A stretch of DNA of 64,000 nt from an uncultured Clostridia bacterium (GTDB lineage Bacteria > Bacillota > Clostridia > Christensenellales > Pumilibacteraceae). The stretch covers positions 1 through 64,000 of the forward strand of contig CAKQPR010000003.1 in NCBI GenBank assembly GCA_934270565.1. The letters run 5' to 3'. Position 1 is the stretch's first letter, and the number at the start of each line of letters is the position of its first letter. The notes beneath the pieces were generated by a model. That model was not told where the DNA came from. It made no database searches and saw nothing but the letters and a program-made list of their open reading frames with translations. Position numbers and translations under genes: made by a program. Positions 54,268 through 62,742 of the stretch are shown here, one piece after another.

Positions 54268-55143
54268 ATGGCAAAATGTTATGCGTGTCCGCGCGAATGC
54301 GGGGTCGATCGCGACGAAAAGCGCGGTTACTGCGGTGCGGGCAACGAAATCTTAATAGCGAAAACGATGGTTCATCGGTTCGAAGAGCCGCCGATCAGCG
54401 GCGCGCACGGCAGCGGCGCGATATTTTTCGGCGGGTGCAACCTCGGTTGCGTTTATTGTCAGAACGCCGAAATTTCCGCGCGGGCGGCGGGTAAACCCAC
54501 GAGCGCGGCGGAATTCGAAAAGATTGTTTTCGACCTCGAAGCAAAGGGCGTGCACAATATCGACATTATCACGGCGGCGCATTTCGTGCCCTGCCTCGCG
54601 CCGATCCTCGAAAAAGTCAAGCCGAAGCTATCTATCCCGATCGTGTACAATTCGGGCGGGTACGAAAAGCCCGAAACGCTCCGACTTCTGGACGGGCTTG
54701 TCGACGTATACCTGCCCGATTATAAATATCGGTCGGCAGAGCTCGCGAAAAAATTCTCGTTCGCGCCCGACTATCCCGAGGTTGCCGAAGCCGCGCTCGA
54801 AGAAATGACGAGACAACAGCCCGAATTCGTAACGGACGATCGCGGAATAGCGAAGCGCGGCGTTATCGTGCGCCACCTCGTTCTGCCCGCGCACCGCGAC
54901 GATTCGATTGCCGTAATGCGGCTGCTCGCGGATCGTTTTCCGTCTGTAAAACTGAGCCTTATGCGGCAGTACACGCCCGAATTCAATCGGTCGGAGTACC
55001 GCGAACTCAACCGCCGCGTGACCTCGTTCGAGTACAACTCGGTAGTGGACGAAGCCGTGCGGCTCGGGCTCGACGGGTTTATTCAGGACGCCTCGTCCGC
55101 AACCGCCGCGTTTACGCCCGATTTTTCGGAAAACCGATCATAA
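54268..55143 (+). CDS. Radical SAM protein of the PflX family (putative activating enzyme)
   Basis: A 291-residue protein. An N-terminal cysteine motif, CYACPRECGVDR then GYCGAG, precedes the radical SAM motif CNLGCVYC (residues 56-63). LPDYKYRSAELAKKFS and LVLPAHRDDS are typical of the PflX group (COG1313). The function of this family is not established despite the name. GAGGT lies before the ATG. Its last bases overlap the 3' end of the convergent AraC gene by six. It is 3.5 kb from pflA but not in the same unit. Confidence 0.87.
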   Translation: MAKCYACPRECGVDRDEKRGYCGAGNEILIAKTMVHRFEEPPISGAHGSGAIFFGGCNLGCVYCQNAEISARAAGKPTSAAEFEKIVFDLEAKGVHNIDIITAAHFVPCLAPILEKVKPKLSIPIVYNSGGYEKPETLRLLDGLVDVYLPDYKYRSAELAKKFSFAPDYPEVAEAALEEMTRQQPEFVTDDRGIAKRGVIVRHLVLPAHRDDSIAVMRLLADRFPSVKLSLMRQYTPEFNRSEYRELNRRVTSFEYNSVVDEAVRLGLDGFIQDASSATAAFTPDFSENRS

Positions 55144-55884
55144 AACCTTGATTTTAAGAGACGACGGAGAAATCCCTCGTCTTTTTTTCATGATCCGCGA
55201 GAGGTATTTGGGCTCGGAAAACCCGCATTTTTCCGCGGTTTCCGCGACCGTCGCGTTTTTCGCCGACAGAAGATCGCATGCGCGGTCGAGCCTGTATTCT
55301 ATAACGTAATCGACGGGCGAAACGCCGTATCGGTCGTAAAACCTGCGCCGAAGCGACGATTCGCTCGTGCCTACCGCGCGGCAGACGTCCGTAAGTTTCA
55401 TTTCGGGATCGCCGTAATTCTCGGATATGTACGCGAGCGCGTGCAACAAAATTTCGTCCGTTTTGTCGGGAGCGGACGATAAAGCCGCAAGAATTTCGTA
55501 AAGCACCGCCGTAGCCGAGAATTTGAAGCCGCTCGGCTTTTCATCGTAAAGAGCGGCGGCTTTTTCGAACAGCGAAAGAACCTTGTCCGAGCAGTCGAAT
55601 ATCTCGATTTCGCTCGGGCGGACGTCGAAGCACCCGTAAAAGTGTATCGCAATCATTTCGGTGGCGGAATAATCCGCCTCGTACCCGTATCCGGCCGGCA
55701 GATACATTACGTCGCCCGCCTTTACCGTGTAAGTCGCGCCGCCGAGAACTATCGTGCCGTTTCCCACGAGTCTGAGCGATAAACTGTCGTATGCGCGCAT
55801 CTGAACGGTTACTTTCTGCCTTTCCCACGATAATTTCGTTGCGGTGAGCATTCTCGCCGAAAAATTCTGCTGATCGAAAAACAT
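55138..55884 (-). CDS. AraC-family regulator, probably of the adjacent glycosidase operon
   Basis: A 248-residue regulator. The N-terminal cupin-like part (LVGNGTIVLGGATYTVKAGDVMYLPAGYGYEA) should bind an effector. The C-terminal 100 residues have two helix-turn-helix motifs: MKLTDVCRAVGTSESSLRRR, and VAETAEKCGFSEPKYLSRIM followed by GISPSSLK. GGAGGG precedes the ATG. Divergent from the GH113-GH20-EamA operon with back-to-back consensus promoters, so it most likely controls that operon. Confidence 0.92.
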   Translation of the reverse strand: MFFDQQNFSARMLTATKLSWERQKVTVQMRAYDSLSLRLVGNGTIVLGGATYTVKAGDVMYLPAGYGYEADYSATEMIAIHFYGCFDVRPSEIEIFDCSDKVLSLFEKAAALYDEKPSGFKFSATAVLYEILAALSSAPDKTDEILLHALAYISENYGDPEMKLTDVCRAVGTSESSLRRRFYDRYGVSPVDYVIEYRLDRACDLLSAKNATVAETAEKCGFSEPKYLSRIMKKRRGISPSSLKIKVL

Positions 55885-55904
55885 TTTTTCGCCCTCCGCT
55901 TACG

Positions 55905-55933
55905 ATTATAGCGGCGCGGCGGCGTTTAGTCAA
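55905..55933 (-). promoter_or_regulatory. Promoter of the AraC gene
   Basis: On the minus strand, TTGACT (55928-55933), 17-nt spacer, TATAAT (55905-55910). Confidence 0.88.
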
Positions 55934-55975
55934 GCGTATTGAACGAAAAGTCCACCTTTTGTGTCGCGTGCGGGG

Positions 55976-56004
55976 TTGGAAAACCCGCTTGTCCGTCGTA
56001 TAAT
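55976..56004 (+). promoter_or_regulatory. Promoter of the GH113-GH20-EamA operon
   Basis: TTGGAA (55976-55981), 17-nt spacer, TATAAT (55999-56004). The 42 bp between this and the divergent AraC promoter would hold the operator. Confidence 0.8.
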
Positions 56005-56037
56005 GTTCGTATACCCGCGAAAAAGGAGAGAAGACAA

Positions 56038-57114
56038 ATGGATTTAAGCAAAGTAAACCTTACGGAAAGAATGAAAAATTCGCCGCTTATAAAGGAGCGG
56101 ATCAAGGGAATGAATTTCGGGTTTCTGAGCAAGCGCGGATATTACGCGACCGACGAAGCGAAACGCCAGCCCGCGATTATGCGCGAGTTCGGCGTAAACT
56201 GCGTTACGCTCAACCTCAACGTTTGTCAGGAAAAGTACAGCTCGACGAAGATTTTTCTCGATTTCGATTACAGCGTGGGCGAGGACGAGCTCGTCGAAAT
56301 GGCGCAACTTTTCCACGCCGAGGGGATTTCGGTTATTCTCAAGCCGTGTATGACTTGCCTCGACGGACAGCCCATGTGCAGCGTGGATTTCCCCGCGGTG
56401 GGAACGCAGATCGAGGGCATAAGGGAAGATTACCGCGCAAAGTGGTTTATCAGTTACGAGCAGTGCGTGCTGTTCGCCGCCGCGCTTGCCGAGAAAATGC
56501 GCGCCGAAGCGCTGATGATCGGCGCGGAGCTTCTGGGCATGGAAGGCGGCTGGGGAAACGAGGTGGACGGTTACTGGACGAGAATTATCGATAAGAGCAG
56601 AGAAGTTTATTCGGGGCTTCTCACCTACGAATTTACCTTCGCTTCGCGCCGTCGTCACGAGCTCAAGTGGTTCGAAAACCTCGATTTTCTGTCGTACAGC
56701 TATTATCCGCCCGCTTGCCCCGCCGATCACCTCTTCGATCCCGAAAACAACCCGACCTATACGCTCGACGAAATGCGCGAGTTTCTGAGCTCGCGCGAAC
56801 AAAAGATCAACGAGATTTGCGCGCGTTTCGGGAACAAGCCGATTTTGTTCACCGAGTACGGCGTAAGGTCGGCTCACGGCTGTATTCAGCGCCCGTACAA
56901 TTTCGAGTGGCGCACGCGCTACGACGGCGAAGAGCAGGCGAATTTTATGAAAGCGTCGTTCGAAATCTTTGACAAAGTGCCGTTCTGGATGGGGCTATTA
57001 TGGTGGAAGTGGGACGAAACGCAGAACCGCCCGCATTATCACGACGAAGCGGGCAAGGACAAGGGTTTCACGATTCAGGGCAAACCCGCGGAAAAAGTTT
57101 TCAGAGAGGCGTAA
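56038..57114 (+). CDS. Glycoside hydrolase family 113-like enzyme (clan GH-A)
   Basis: A 358-residue intracellular TIM-barrel glycosidase. GMNFGFLSKRGYYATDEAK and GVNCVTLNLNVCQEKYSS resemble the first two strands of GH113 beta-mannanases. Acid/base E164 is in LMIGAELLGME and nucleophile E273 in PILFTEYGVRS. The barrel ends FWMGLLWWKWDETQNRPHY. The ATG at 56038 follows AAGGAG; the frame upstream is not supported. It heads an operon with a GH20-like protein three bases downstream. Mannan-type or mixed hexosamine oligosaccharides are possible substrates. Confidence 0.8.
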   Translation: MDLSKVNLTERMKNSPLIKERIKGMNFGFLSKRGYYATDEAKRQPAIMREFGVNCVTLNLNVCQEKYSSTKIFLDFDYSVGEDELVEMAQLFHAEGISVILKPCMTCLDGQPMCSVDFPAVGTQIEGIREDYRAKWFISYEQCVLFAAALAEKMRAEALMIGAELLGMEGGWGNEVDGYWTRIIDKSREVYSGLLTYEFTFASRRRHELKWFENLDFLSYSYYPPACPADHLFDPENNPTYTLDEMREFLSSREQKINEICARFGNKPILFTEYGVRSAHGCIQRPYNFEWRTRYDGEEQANFMKASFEIFDKVPFWMGLLWWKWDETQNRPHYHDEAGKDKGFTIQGKPAEKVFREA

Positions 57115-57117
57115 GAA

Positions 57118-58467
57118 ATGGTTATAAACGGTAAAATCACGGCTTTTTCGGACGAGAACATCGACAAAAAGTTATACGCCGGTTTGTGGAAAGAATTCGG
57201 GTTTCACGGCAGCGCGATAAAGATCGTAAACGGCGAAAATCTTTGCTTTTCGTGCGGAAAAACCGAGGAAGTCGCGCTGAACGACGGAGACGAGTTCGGT
57301 TTTAAGGTGACGGACGACGGCTTCGCGGTAAAAGGCGCGGACTTGAACGGACTGAAACGCGGAATAAACGCGCTCATGGCGCGGATCGAGCGCAACGGAA
57401 ACGGCACGACTATTCCGAACGGCGAAGTTCGCGGCAGGTTTACGTCCGACTTTCGCGCCGTACACTTCTGCGTGCTCCCCGAAACCACGCTTTTCGAGCT
57501 CGATCGGTTTTTGCGTGCCGCCGCGGCTTTGTGCTACACTCACGCTGTGGTCGAATTCTGGGGCACGCTCCGTTACGATTCGCTGCGCTGGCTGGGGTTC
57601 AGGAACGCGTTTACCAAGCGCGAGGTAAAGAAGGTTTTCGGAACGGCGAGAGCGCTCGGGCTCGAAATCATACCGTTTTTCAACCACCTCGGGCATGCTT
57701 CGCAGTGCCGCGTTTCGGGCGGGAAGCACGTCGTTCTGGATCAGAAACCCGAGTACGCGCGGCTTTTTACGCCGGATGGGTGGGCTTACGATATCGAGTC
57801 GGAAGAGGTGAAAAATCTGCTTAGAAACGTGCGGCGCGAGTTGTGCGAACTTTGCGGCGAAGGCAAGTATTTCCATATCGGTTGCGACGAGCCGTATATT
57901 TACGACCTCGGTTATGACTCGCACGAAAAAGTGAACGCTTACGTTGCGGACCGCGCCCGCGAGGTCATAGGCGAGGGCAGAGTGCCGATTATCTGGTCGG
58001 ATCTGCTCGTTCCCGCGCGGTTCAACGACTGTTACGAAATCGAAAAGTACACGCCGACCGAAAGCGACGAAAAACGGGTCGACGACTTCGCCGCGATTCT
58101 GCCGAAAGGAACGGTGCTTGCCGACTGGTGGTACGAGATCGAACGTTCGCCCGTACCGACTTGCGAAAAACTCAAAAAGTACGGCTTCGATATAATCGGC
58201 TGTCCGTGGGAAACGTGCGGAAATATTCGTGCCTATCACGAAACGAACGGACTCAAGGGCGTAATGCTCACGACGTGGCACACGCTTTACAGGAATTACG
58301 CCGACCTGCTTATAAACGCGCGGCTTTTCGGGTATCCGCATAACCGGTGGTCGGAATTTGCACCCGCAAGAACGGAAACCGCAAGGATTCTGCGCGCCGT
58401 CAAAAAACCGAAAAAATACGAACAGGCGGGCTTTTGCACCGAACAGATCGTGAAGAATTTCGTATAA
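57118..58467 (+). CDS. Glycoside hydrolase family 20-like protein
   Basis: A 449-residue protein. The N-terminal 100 residues form the small alpha/beta domain seen before GH20 barrels (DDGFAVKGADLNGLKRGINAL). The barrel includes FRAVHFCVLPET, GLEIIPFFNHLGH and YFHIGCDEPY, whose D257-E258 pair matches the GH20 Asp-Glu catalytic dyad. VIWSD-type (VPIIWSDLLV) and MLTTWHTL strands follow. It probably removes terminal hexosamines. It starts three bases after the GH113 stop codon and its stop overlaps the EamA start, so all three genes are coupled. Confidence 0.8.
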   Translation: MVINGKITAFSDENIDKKLYAGLWKEFGFHGSAIKIVNGENLCFSCGKTEEVALNDGDEFGFKVTDDGFAVKGADLNGLKRGINALMARIERNGNGTTIPNGEVRGRFTSDFRAVHFCVLPETTLFELDRFLRAAAALCYTHAVVEFWGTLRYDSLRWLGFRNAFTKREVKKVFGTARALGLEIIPFFNHLGHASQCRVSGGKHVVLDQKPEYARLFTPDGWAYDIESEEVKNLLRNVRRELCELCGEGKYFHIGCDEPYIYDLGYDSHEKVNAYVADRAREVIGEGRVPIIWSDLLVPARFNDCYEIEKYTPTESDEKRVDDFAAILPKGTVLADWWYEIERSPVPTCEKLKKYGFDIIGCPWETCGNIRAYHETNGLKGVMLTTWHTLYRNYADLLINARLFGYPHNRWSEFAPARTETARILRAVKKPKKYEQAGFCTEQIVKNFV

Positions 58468-59417
58468 TGAACTATTTATTATATTTTGCCGTGGTGGCTT
58501 GCAACGTTTCGGCGAGCGTTTTTACCAAATTCAACTCGAAACGCGGCGGCGACCCCGTTTTATTCAACTTTTTCCGTGCGCTCGTGCCCTTCGTTGCGTT
58601 CGGAGCGGCGGCGCTCGTGTTCGGCGGGGAAATTACCGCGAGAACGGCGCTTTTCGGAGCGGCTTACGGCGCGTGTCTCGCGGGCTCGACCGTCTGCGGT
58701 TACTTCGCGCTCGCGTGCGGACCGATGGGAATTACGAGCGCGATCGCAACGTTTTCGCTCGTTCCCGTCACCGTTTTTTGCGTGATTTTTCGCGGCGAAC
58801 CGCTTACCGCGATAAAAGCCGCGGGAATAATCCTCGCGCTCGTCTCGCTCGTCGTTATGAACGCCGAAAAACCTTCCCGCGATTTTAATAAGCGCAAGTG
58901 GCTGGCGCTCGCGCTCTCCACGCTTTTGCTCAACGCCGCTTGCCAGATAATCATCGTTGTCGCGGGCGGCGACGGCGGCGGAATAACTTTCACCGCATGC
59001 GCTCAAATTGTTCCGTTTATTTCGTTCGGAGCGGTTTTCCTGTTTTCGACGATAAAAAGAAAAGCGGCACGCCCGCCCGAAGCTTCCGGCAACTCGCCGT
59101 CTGCCGATACTTCGGTGACGTTAAACGAAGCGGCATGCCCGCCCGAAATTTTACCTGTCGAAACTAAGGCAAACGCGGGTAAAGCGGCGCTTTTCGGCGC
59201 GGTCGCGGGCGTTACGACCGCTTCGAGCGCGTTCGTTACCTTTCTGCTCGCCGCAACCTCGCAAGGTTCGGTGCTTTTCCCGCTCGTGTCCGTTATCAAC
59301 CTGATAGGCGTGTTCCTCGTCGGCACGTTTCTTTTCAAGGAAAAACCGACCCCGAAACGCATAATCGCCATCGTCCTTGCCGTCGCCGCCATCGCCCTGC
59401 TCAAATTCTCCGCGTGA
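58467..59417 (+). CDS. EamA (DMT superfamily) transporter
   Basis: A 316-residue membrane protein with about ten hydrophobic segments in two repeats of five. The first EamA repeat is residues 1-130 (YLLYFAVVACNVSASVFTKFN, MGITSAIATFSLVPVTVFCVIFRGEP). A hydrophilic linker of about 50 residues, proline- and alanine-rich, splits the halves. The ATG overlaps the GH20 stop codon (TAATG), so the start is certain. It may export or import a metabolite of the glycosidase pathway. The long central linker is unusual for this family. Confidence 0.88.
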   Translation: MNYLLYFAVVACNVSASVFTKFNSKRGGDPVLFNFFRALVPFVAFGAAALVFGGEITARTALFGAAYGACLAGSTVCGYFALACGPMGITSAIATFSLVPVTVFCVIFRGEPLTAIKAAGIILALVSLVVMNAEKPSRDFNKRKWLALALSTLLLNAACQIIIVVAGGDGGGITFTACAQIVPFISFGAVFLFSTIKRKAARPPEASGNSPSADTSVTLNEAACPPEILPVETKANAGKAALFGAVAGVTTASSAFVTFLLAATSQGSVLFPLVSVINLIGVFLVGTFLFKEKPTPKRIIAIVLAVAAIALLKFSA

Positions 59418-60720
59418 TTCGGGCAAGCCGGCGCTACCGCTATGGTTTCGCTGCCGCTATGGCTTACTTTATAAATAGTAACAAATATTTTCTTTAGAAA
59501 GAAAGGGAAATATAAATGTTCTTTTTCAAGCGAAGAAAAAGAACCAAAAAGTCGCTGGGACACTTGCGGCTGTGTCCCAGACCTCGCAACGCTTTAAAGG
59601 TCGGAAAATAGTTGTAGCAGTGGGGTAGTCGGCGGATTTCCGAGAAAAATGACCTTATTCTTTGCGTCCTCTGCCGAGGGAGCTGTCGCGTAGCGACTGA
59701 GGGAGAGATAACGTACGCTTGAGAGAATAGGTAGGGGCGGACGCCCTCGTCCGCCCGTCGGCGAGCCGCCGTGGGCAAGAATTTGTTTGAAATGTCGTTT
59801 TTCGCTTCGGTAGGGCGGGACGCCCTCGTCCCGCCACCAACCAAACGGAACGGTACTTAGTTTCGTCATCCGGGGGCGTCAGTCGAGACCAAGGCGGGAG
59901 CGTACGGCGAGCCGCCGTAGGCAAGTCGGCGATGCCCGTACTTATAAAATATATTACAAAACAAAGCGTAACGGTACTTAGTCCCGTCATCCGGGGGCGT
60001 CAGTCGAGAGATCTCGCGGGAGCGAACACGAACGCCGCGGAACGGTATGCTTCAAATATCTGTCTGCAACTGCACGTTATGCGGCGGTCCGAGGGCGAAC
60101 CGCCCTACCGTCGGCTGCGCCGACAAATACTGTCGAAAACAATATAACAGTATCGTTATCGGGAGACTTCCGCAGGGGATTTCTCCACTTCGCTCACGGC
60201 TCACGCCGTTCGCTTCGGTCGAAATGACATTAAAAAGCAACCGCCCACGTTGTCATCTCGAGCGTAGTCGAGAAATCCCCTGCAATAGAAACGAAAACAG
60301 TCGAACACGACCAACAAACGCGACCATTCAAGGCTTCCCCTTGGGGGGAAGCTGTCGCGTAGCGACTGATGAGGGGTTGTCTTTTACATTACGTTTGTCA
60401 TAGCCCGACCCCTCATCCGTCTTGCCTTCGCTTTCGCTTCGGCAATCCACCTTCCCCCCAAGGGGAAGGCTTTAAAAAGTAGGGGCGTTCCTCGTCCGCC
60501 CGCAACCAAGCGAGACGTTATTTTTTACGATAGAATATCATCGAAAGAGGACGATATAAAACCAAACGTCCACGTTGTCATTTCGAGCGAAGGCGAAGCC
60601 GTAGTCGAGAAATCCCCTGCGTTAGGTACGAGATCAACCGAACACGACCGCCTCGAACACTTGCCCGCGTTTCATTATCCATCTTGCTTGCCCGAAAAAA
60701 TTTTAAAAAACTTTGCTTAA
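59418..60720. repeat. Intergenic repeat island 16
   Basis: No gene supported. It starts with CTACCGCTATGG/CTGCCGCTATGG words and the hairpin-rich segment found beside the GH5 gene (near 59450-59550). It goes on with GGGCGGACGCCCTCGTCCGC and GGGCGGGACGCCCTCGTCCC modules, and two CATCCGGGGGCGTCAGTCGA modules (near 59869 and 59989). A textbook copy of the large inverted element follows near 60331-60472: AAGGCTTCCCCTTGGGG ... TGATGAGGGGTTG ... CGACCCCTCATCC ... CCCCAAGGGGAAGGCTT. Confidence 0.85.
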
Positions 60721-60725
60721 AACGG

Positions 60726-60780
60726 TTGACAATTACTTGAAACCGTGTTATTATATATATGTAAATGATAATGATTATCA
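60726..60780 (+). promoter_or_regulatory. perR promoter with a perfect 7-1-7 Fur-type operator
   Basis: TTGACA (60726-60731), 17-nt spacer, TATTAT (60749-60754). TGATAATGATTATCA at 60766-60780 is an exact 7-1-7 inverted repeat of the Fur/PerR class, placed over the start of transcription, as expected for repression of the regulator by itself. Confidence 0.92.
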
Positions 60781-60840
60781 TTATTAAATAATTGTCATTT
60801 ATAAAAACTCGCAAAAACGAGTGAAAGGAGGTGAGCCGCA

Positions 60841-61239
60841 ATGACGGACAATCGGACTTCGACGAAAAGACATTCGCAACGGCGCGAAGTGATTTACGAA
60901 ACGCTGAAAGCGACGACGGCGCACCCCGATACGGACGCGGTATATGCGGCGGTGCGCGAAAAGCTTCCCGAAATCGGGGTTGCGACGGTGTACCGCGTGC
61001 TTCGCGAGCTTGTCGCTGAGGGTAAAGCGGTCACGCTCGAGACGACGGACGATCGGATTCATTACGACGCGGACGTATCGCCTCACGCGCATTTCATTTG
61101 CGAGGAGTGCGGCAGGATAATCGATATTTTCGAGCCGCCGGCGCTCACCGAAAAGGCCGAAAAATCGGGCTTTATCGTCAAGAGCGAAAAGACGGTGCTT
61201 TACGGGGTTTGCCCCGACTGCGCGAAAAAGCGATCTTAA
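60841..61239 (+). CDS. perR: Peroxide-responsive repressor PerR (Fur family)
   Basis: A 132-residue metal-dependent repressor. All five PerR regulatory-metal ligands are present: H28, D76, H82, H84 and D95 (B. subtilis H37, D85, H91, H93, D104). The structural zinc cysteines are C87, C90, C124 and C127. Asp at position 95, where Fur has Glu, favours PerR. The recognition helix is IGVATVYRVLREL. A strong AAAGGAGGTGA ribosome-binding site precedes the ATG. Its operator reads as Fur-type, and the next gene is a rubrerythrin, a common PerR target in Clostridia. Confidence 0.93.
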   Translation: MTDNRTSTKRHSQRREVIYETLKATTAHPDTDAVYAAVREKLPEIGVATVYRVLRELVAEGKAVTLETTDDRIHYDADVSPHAHFICEECGRIIDIFEPPALTEKAEKSGFIVKSEKTVLYGVCPDCAKKRS

Positions 61240-61311
61240 CGGTGACGGCGGGGAGAAATAACGCCGCAGCCGAAAGATAAATATTAAAATCAAAACGGAG
61301 GAACTAAAACT

Positions 61312-61839
61312 ATGAAAAGATGTCTTGTGTGCGGATGCGTGGTAGAGGACGGAGTGGACAAGTGCCCGCAGTGCGGAGCGACCAAATTCGAGCCGATCGT
61401 CGAGAACGAAACTTCGTGGGCTTGCGAGCACCACGTCGGCGACGGAGTTGTCGAGGACGCCGAAGTAATGGCGGGACTTCGCGAGAACTTCACGGGCGAG
61501 TGCACCGAAGTGGGTATGTACCTTGCTATGGCGCGCGTCGCCGAGCGCGAGGGCTATCCCGAGATTGCCGAAGCTTATAAGCGTTACGCGTTCGAGGAAG
61601 CGGAGCACGCGGCTAAGTTTGCAGAACTTCTCGGCGAAGTCGTCACCGATTCGACGAAAAAGAACCTTGAACTTCGCTATATGGCGGAGGGCGGCGCTTG
61701 CAAAGGTAAGCTCGAACTCGCTACTCGCGCGAAGAAGCTCGGCTACGACGCGATCCACGATACCGTTCACGAAATGGCGAAAGACGAAGCCCGTCACGGC
61801 GCAGGTTTCAAGGGGCTTCTGGACAGATACTTCAAGTAA
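61312..61839 (+). CDS. Reverse rubrerythrin (peroxide reductase)
   Basis: A 175-residue iron protein. The rubredoxin domain is at the N terminus (CLVCGC and CPQCGA supply four cysteines at 4, 7, 19 and 22), and the four-helix diiron domain follows. This is the reverse of classical rubrerythrin. Diiron ligands lie in ENFTGECTEVGMY, FEEAEHAAKF and KDEARHGAGF. It reduces hydrogen peroxide with electrons from NADH-linked donors in anaerobes. GGAGG precedes the ATG. It follows perR by 72 bp and is probably transcribed with it. Confidence 0.94.
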   Translation: MKRCLVCGCVVEDGVDKCPQCGATKFEPIVENETSWACEHHVGDGVVEDAEVMAGLRENFTGECTEVGMYLAMARVAEREGYPEIAEAYKRYAFEEAEHAAKFAELLGEVVTDSTKKNLELRYMAEGGACKGKLELATRAKKLGYDAIHDTVHEMAKDEARHGAGFKGLLDRYFK

Positions 61840-61901
61840 ACTGTCGCGAAAAAACGCGAACGTATCGTGATTTTTACGACAAAACGCAAAAAAGAACAGA
61901 A

Positions 61902-61940
61902 AAAACCCGCCTCGGAGCGTTTCCGAAGCGGGTTTTCGTC
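61902..61940. terminator. Bidirectional terminator between rubrerythrin and the DUF308 gene
   Basis: AAAACCCGC (61902-61910) pairs with GCGGGTTTT (61928-61936), with inner CGGA/TCCG pairing. It serves two convergent genes. Confidence 0.85.
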
Positions 61941-61947
61941 TGTAATC

Positions 61948-62445
61948 TTATTTTTTGAGGAGCGCCATAACGCCGTCCACGATAAGGACGATACCTACGA
62001 CGATCATCAGCCAGTCCATCATCGCCCATTTCGAAACGATAAGGAGCACGCCGAATACGATCGTGAGAACCGCGAAAAGGATCGAAAGCAGGTTTTTCGA
62101 TTTAAGCGCGGGAATAAGGTCGAGCACGCCCTTGATTACGGCGAGCACGCCGAGAACGAGCAGAATGATATCGACGAACGTCCAGCCGCCGATGATGATC
62201 AGCGCGCCCACGCCGATATAAATCAAGCCTTTCACAAGGTCTTTCTTTATAACGTAATAAACGCCTACGGCGATCAGAACGATGCCGATCGCAGTCATCA
62301 GCCAGCCGAGTGCGGCTGTTCTGAAAATCACGAACAGCGCGCCGATTACGATATATGCGATCGCCGTAAGAAGCGACGCCGAAACCGTAAGAGAGCTTTT
62401 CCTCGACGAACTTTTTTTCGATGAACTTTTCTTCGATGTTGCCAT
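61948..62445 (-). CDS. HdeD/DUF308-type membrane protein with Lys/Ser-rich N terminus
   Basis: A 165-residue membrane protein. Residues 1-18 are lysine- and serine-rich (ATSKKSSSKKSSSRKSS), then six hydrophobic segments arranged as three helical pairs, with WLMTAIGIVLIAVGVYY and WLMIVVGIVLIVDGVMALL as related repeats. This is the HdeD/DUF308 layout. Function is not known; some members are tied to acid stress. GGAGG precedes the ATG. The long leader (about 260 bases) carries two copies of a 54-bp repeat. A second protein of the class is encoded on the other strand at 63047. Confidence 0.8.
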   Translation of the reverse strand: MATSKKSSSKKSSSRKSSLTVSASLLTAIAYIVIGALFVIFRTAALGWLMTAIGIVLIAVGVYYVIKKDLVKGLIYIGVGALIIIGGWTFVDIILLVLGVLAVIKGVLDLIPALKSKNLLSILFAVLTIVFGVLLIVSKWAMMDWLMIVVGIVLIVDGVMALLKK

Positions 62446-62536
62446 TTTTTATACCTCCGTGGGGCAACGCCCCTGAATTTAACCGATTACGATACGCGCG
62501 TGCGTGAATGAACCCCACGCCTTGTATTTTATAATA

Positions 62537-62722
62537 AAACACTGCGCTCGAAAACCCTTGCGAGCAAGTTTTCTCGCTTGTATTATAACAAGAAATGAGA
62601 CAAAATAGATTTTGTCCGCAACTGTCGTTGCTTACGGCTTTGCCTTCGCAAATCCGCCGTTTCCGTTGAAACACTGCGCTCGAAAACCCTTGCGAGCAAG
62701 TTTTCTCGCTTGTATTATAACA
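62537..62722. repeat. 54-bp exact direct repeat (62537-62590 and 62669-62722)
   Basis: Two identical copies 132 bp apart. On the minus strand each starts TGTTATAATACAAGCGAGAA and contains a CTTGCGAGCAAG palindrome. Only the distal copy has a -35 box. Related words lie at 8200 and 8541 next to trkA and gpr. Confidence 0.92.
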
Positions 62723-62742
62723 CGCGATATTGCGTTTGTCAA
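62714..62742 (-). promoter_or_regulatory. Promoter of the minus-strand DUF308 gene
   Basis: On the minus strand, TTGACA (62737-62742), 17-nt spacer, TATAAT (62714-62719); the -10 box is within the distal 54-bp repeat. Confidence 0.85.
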
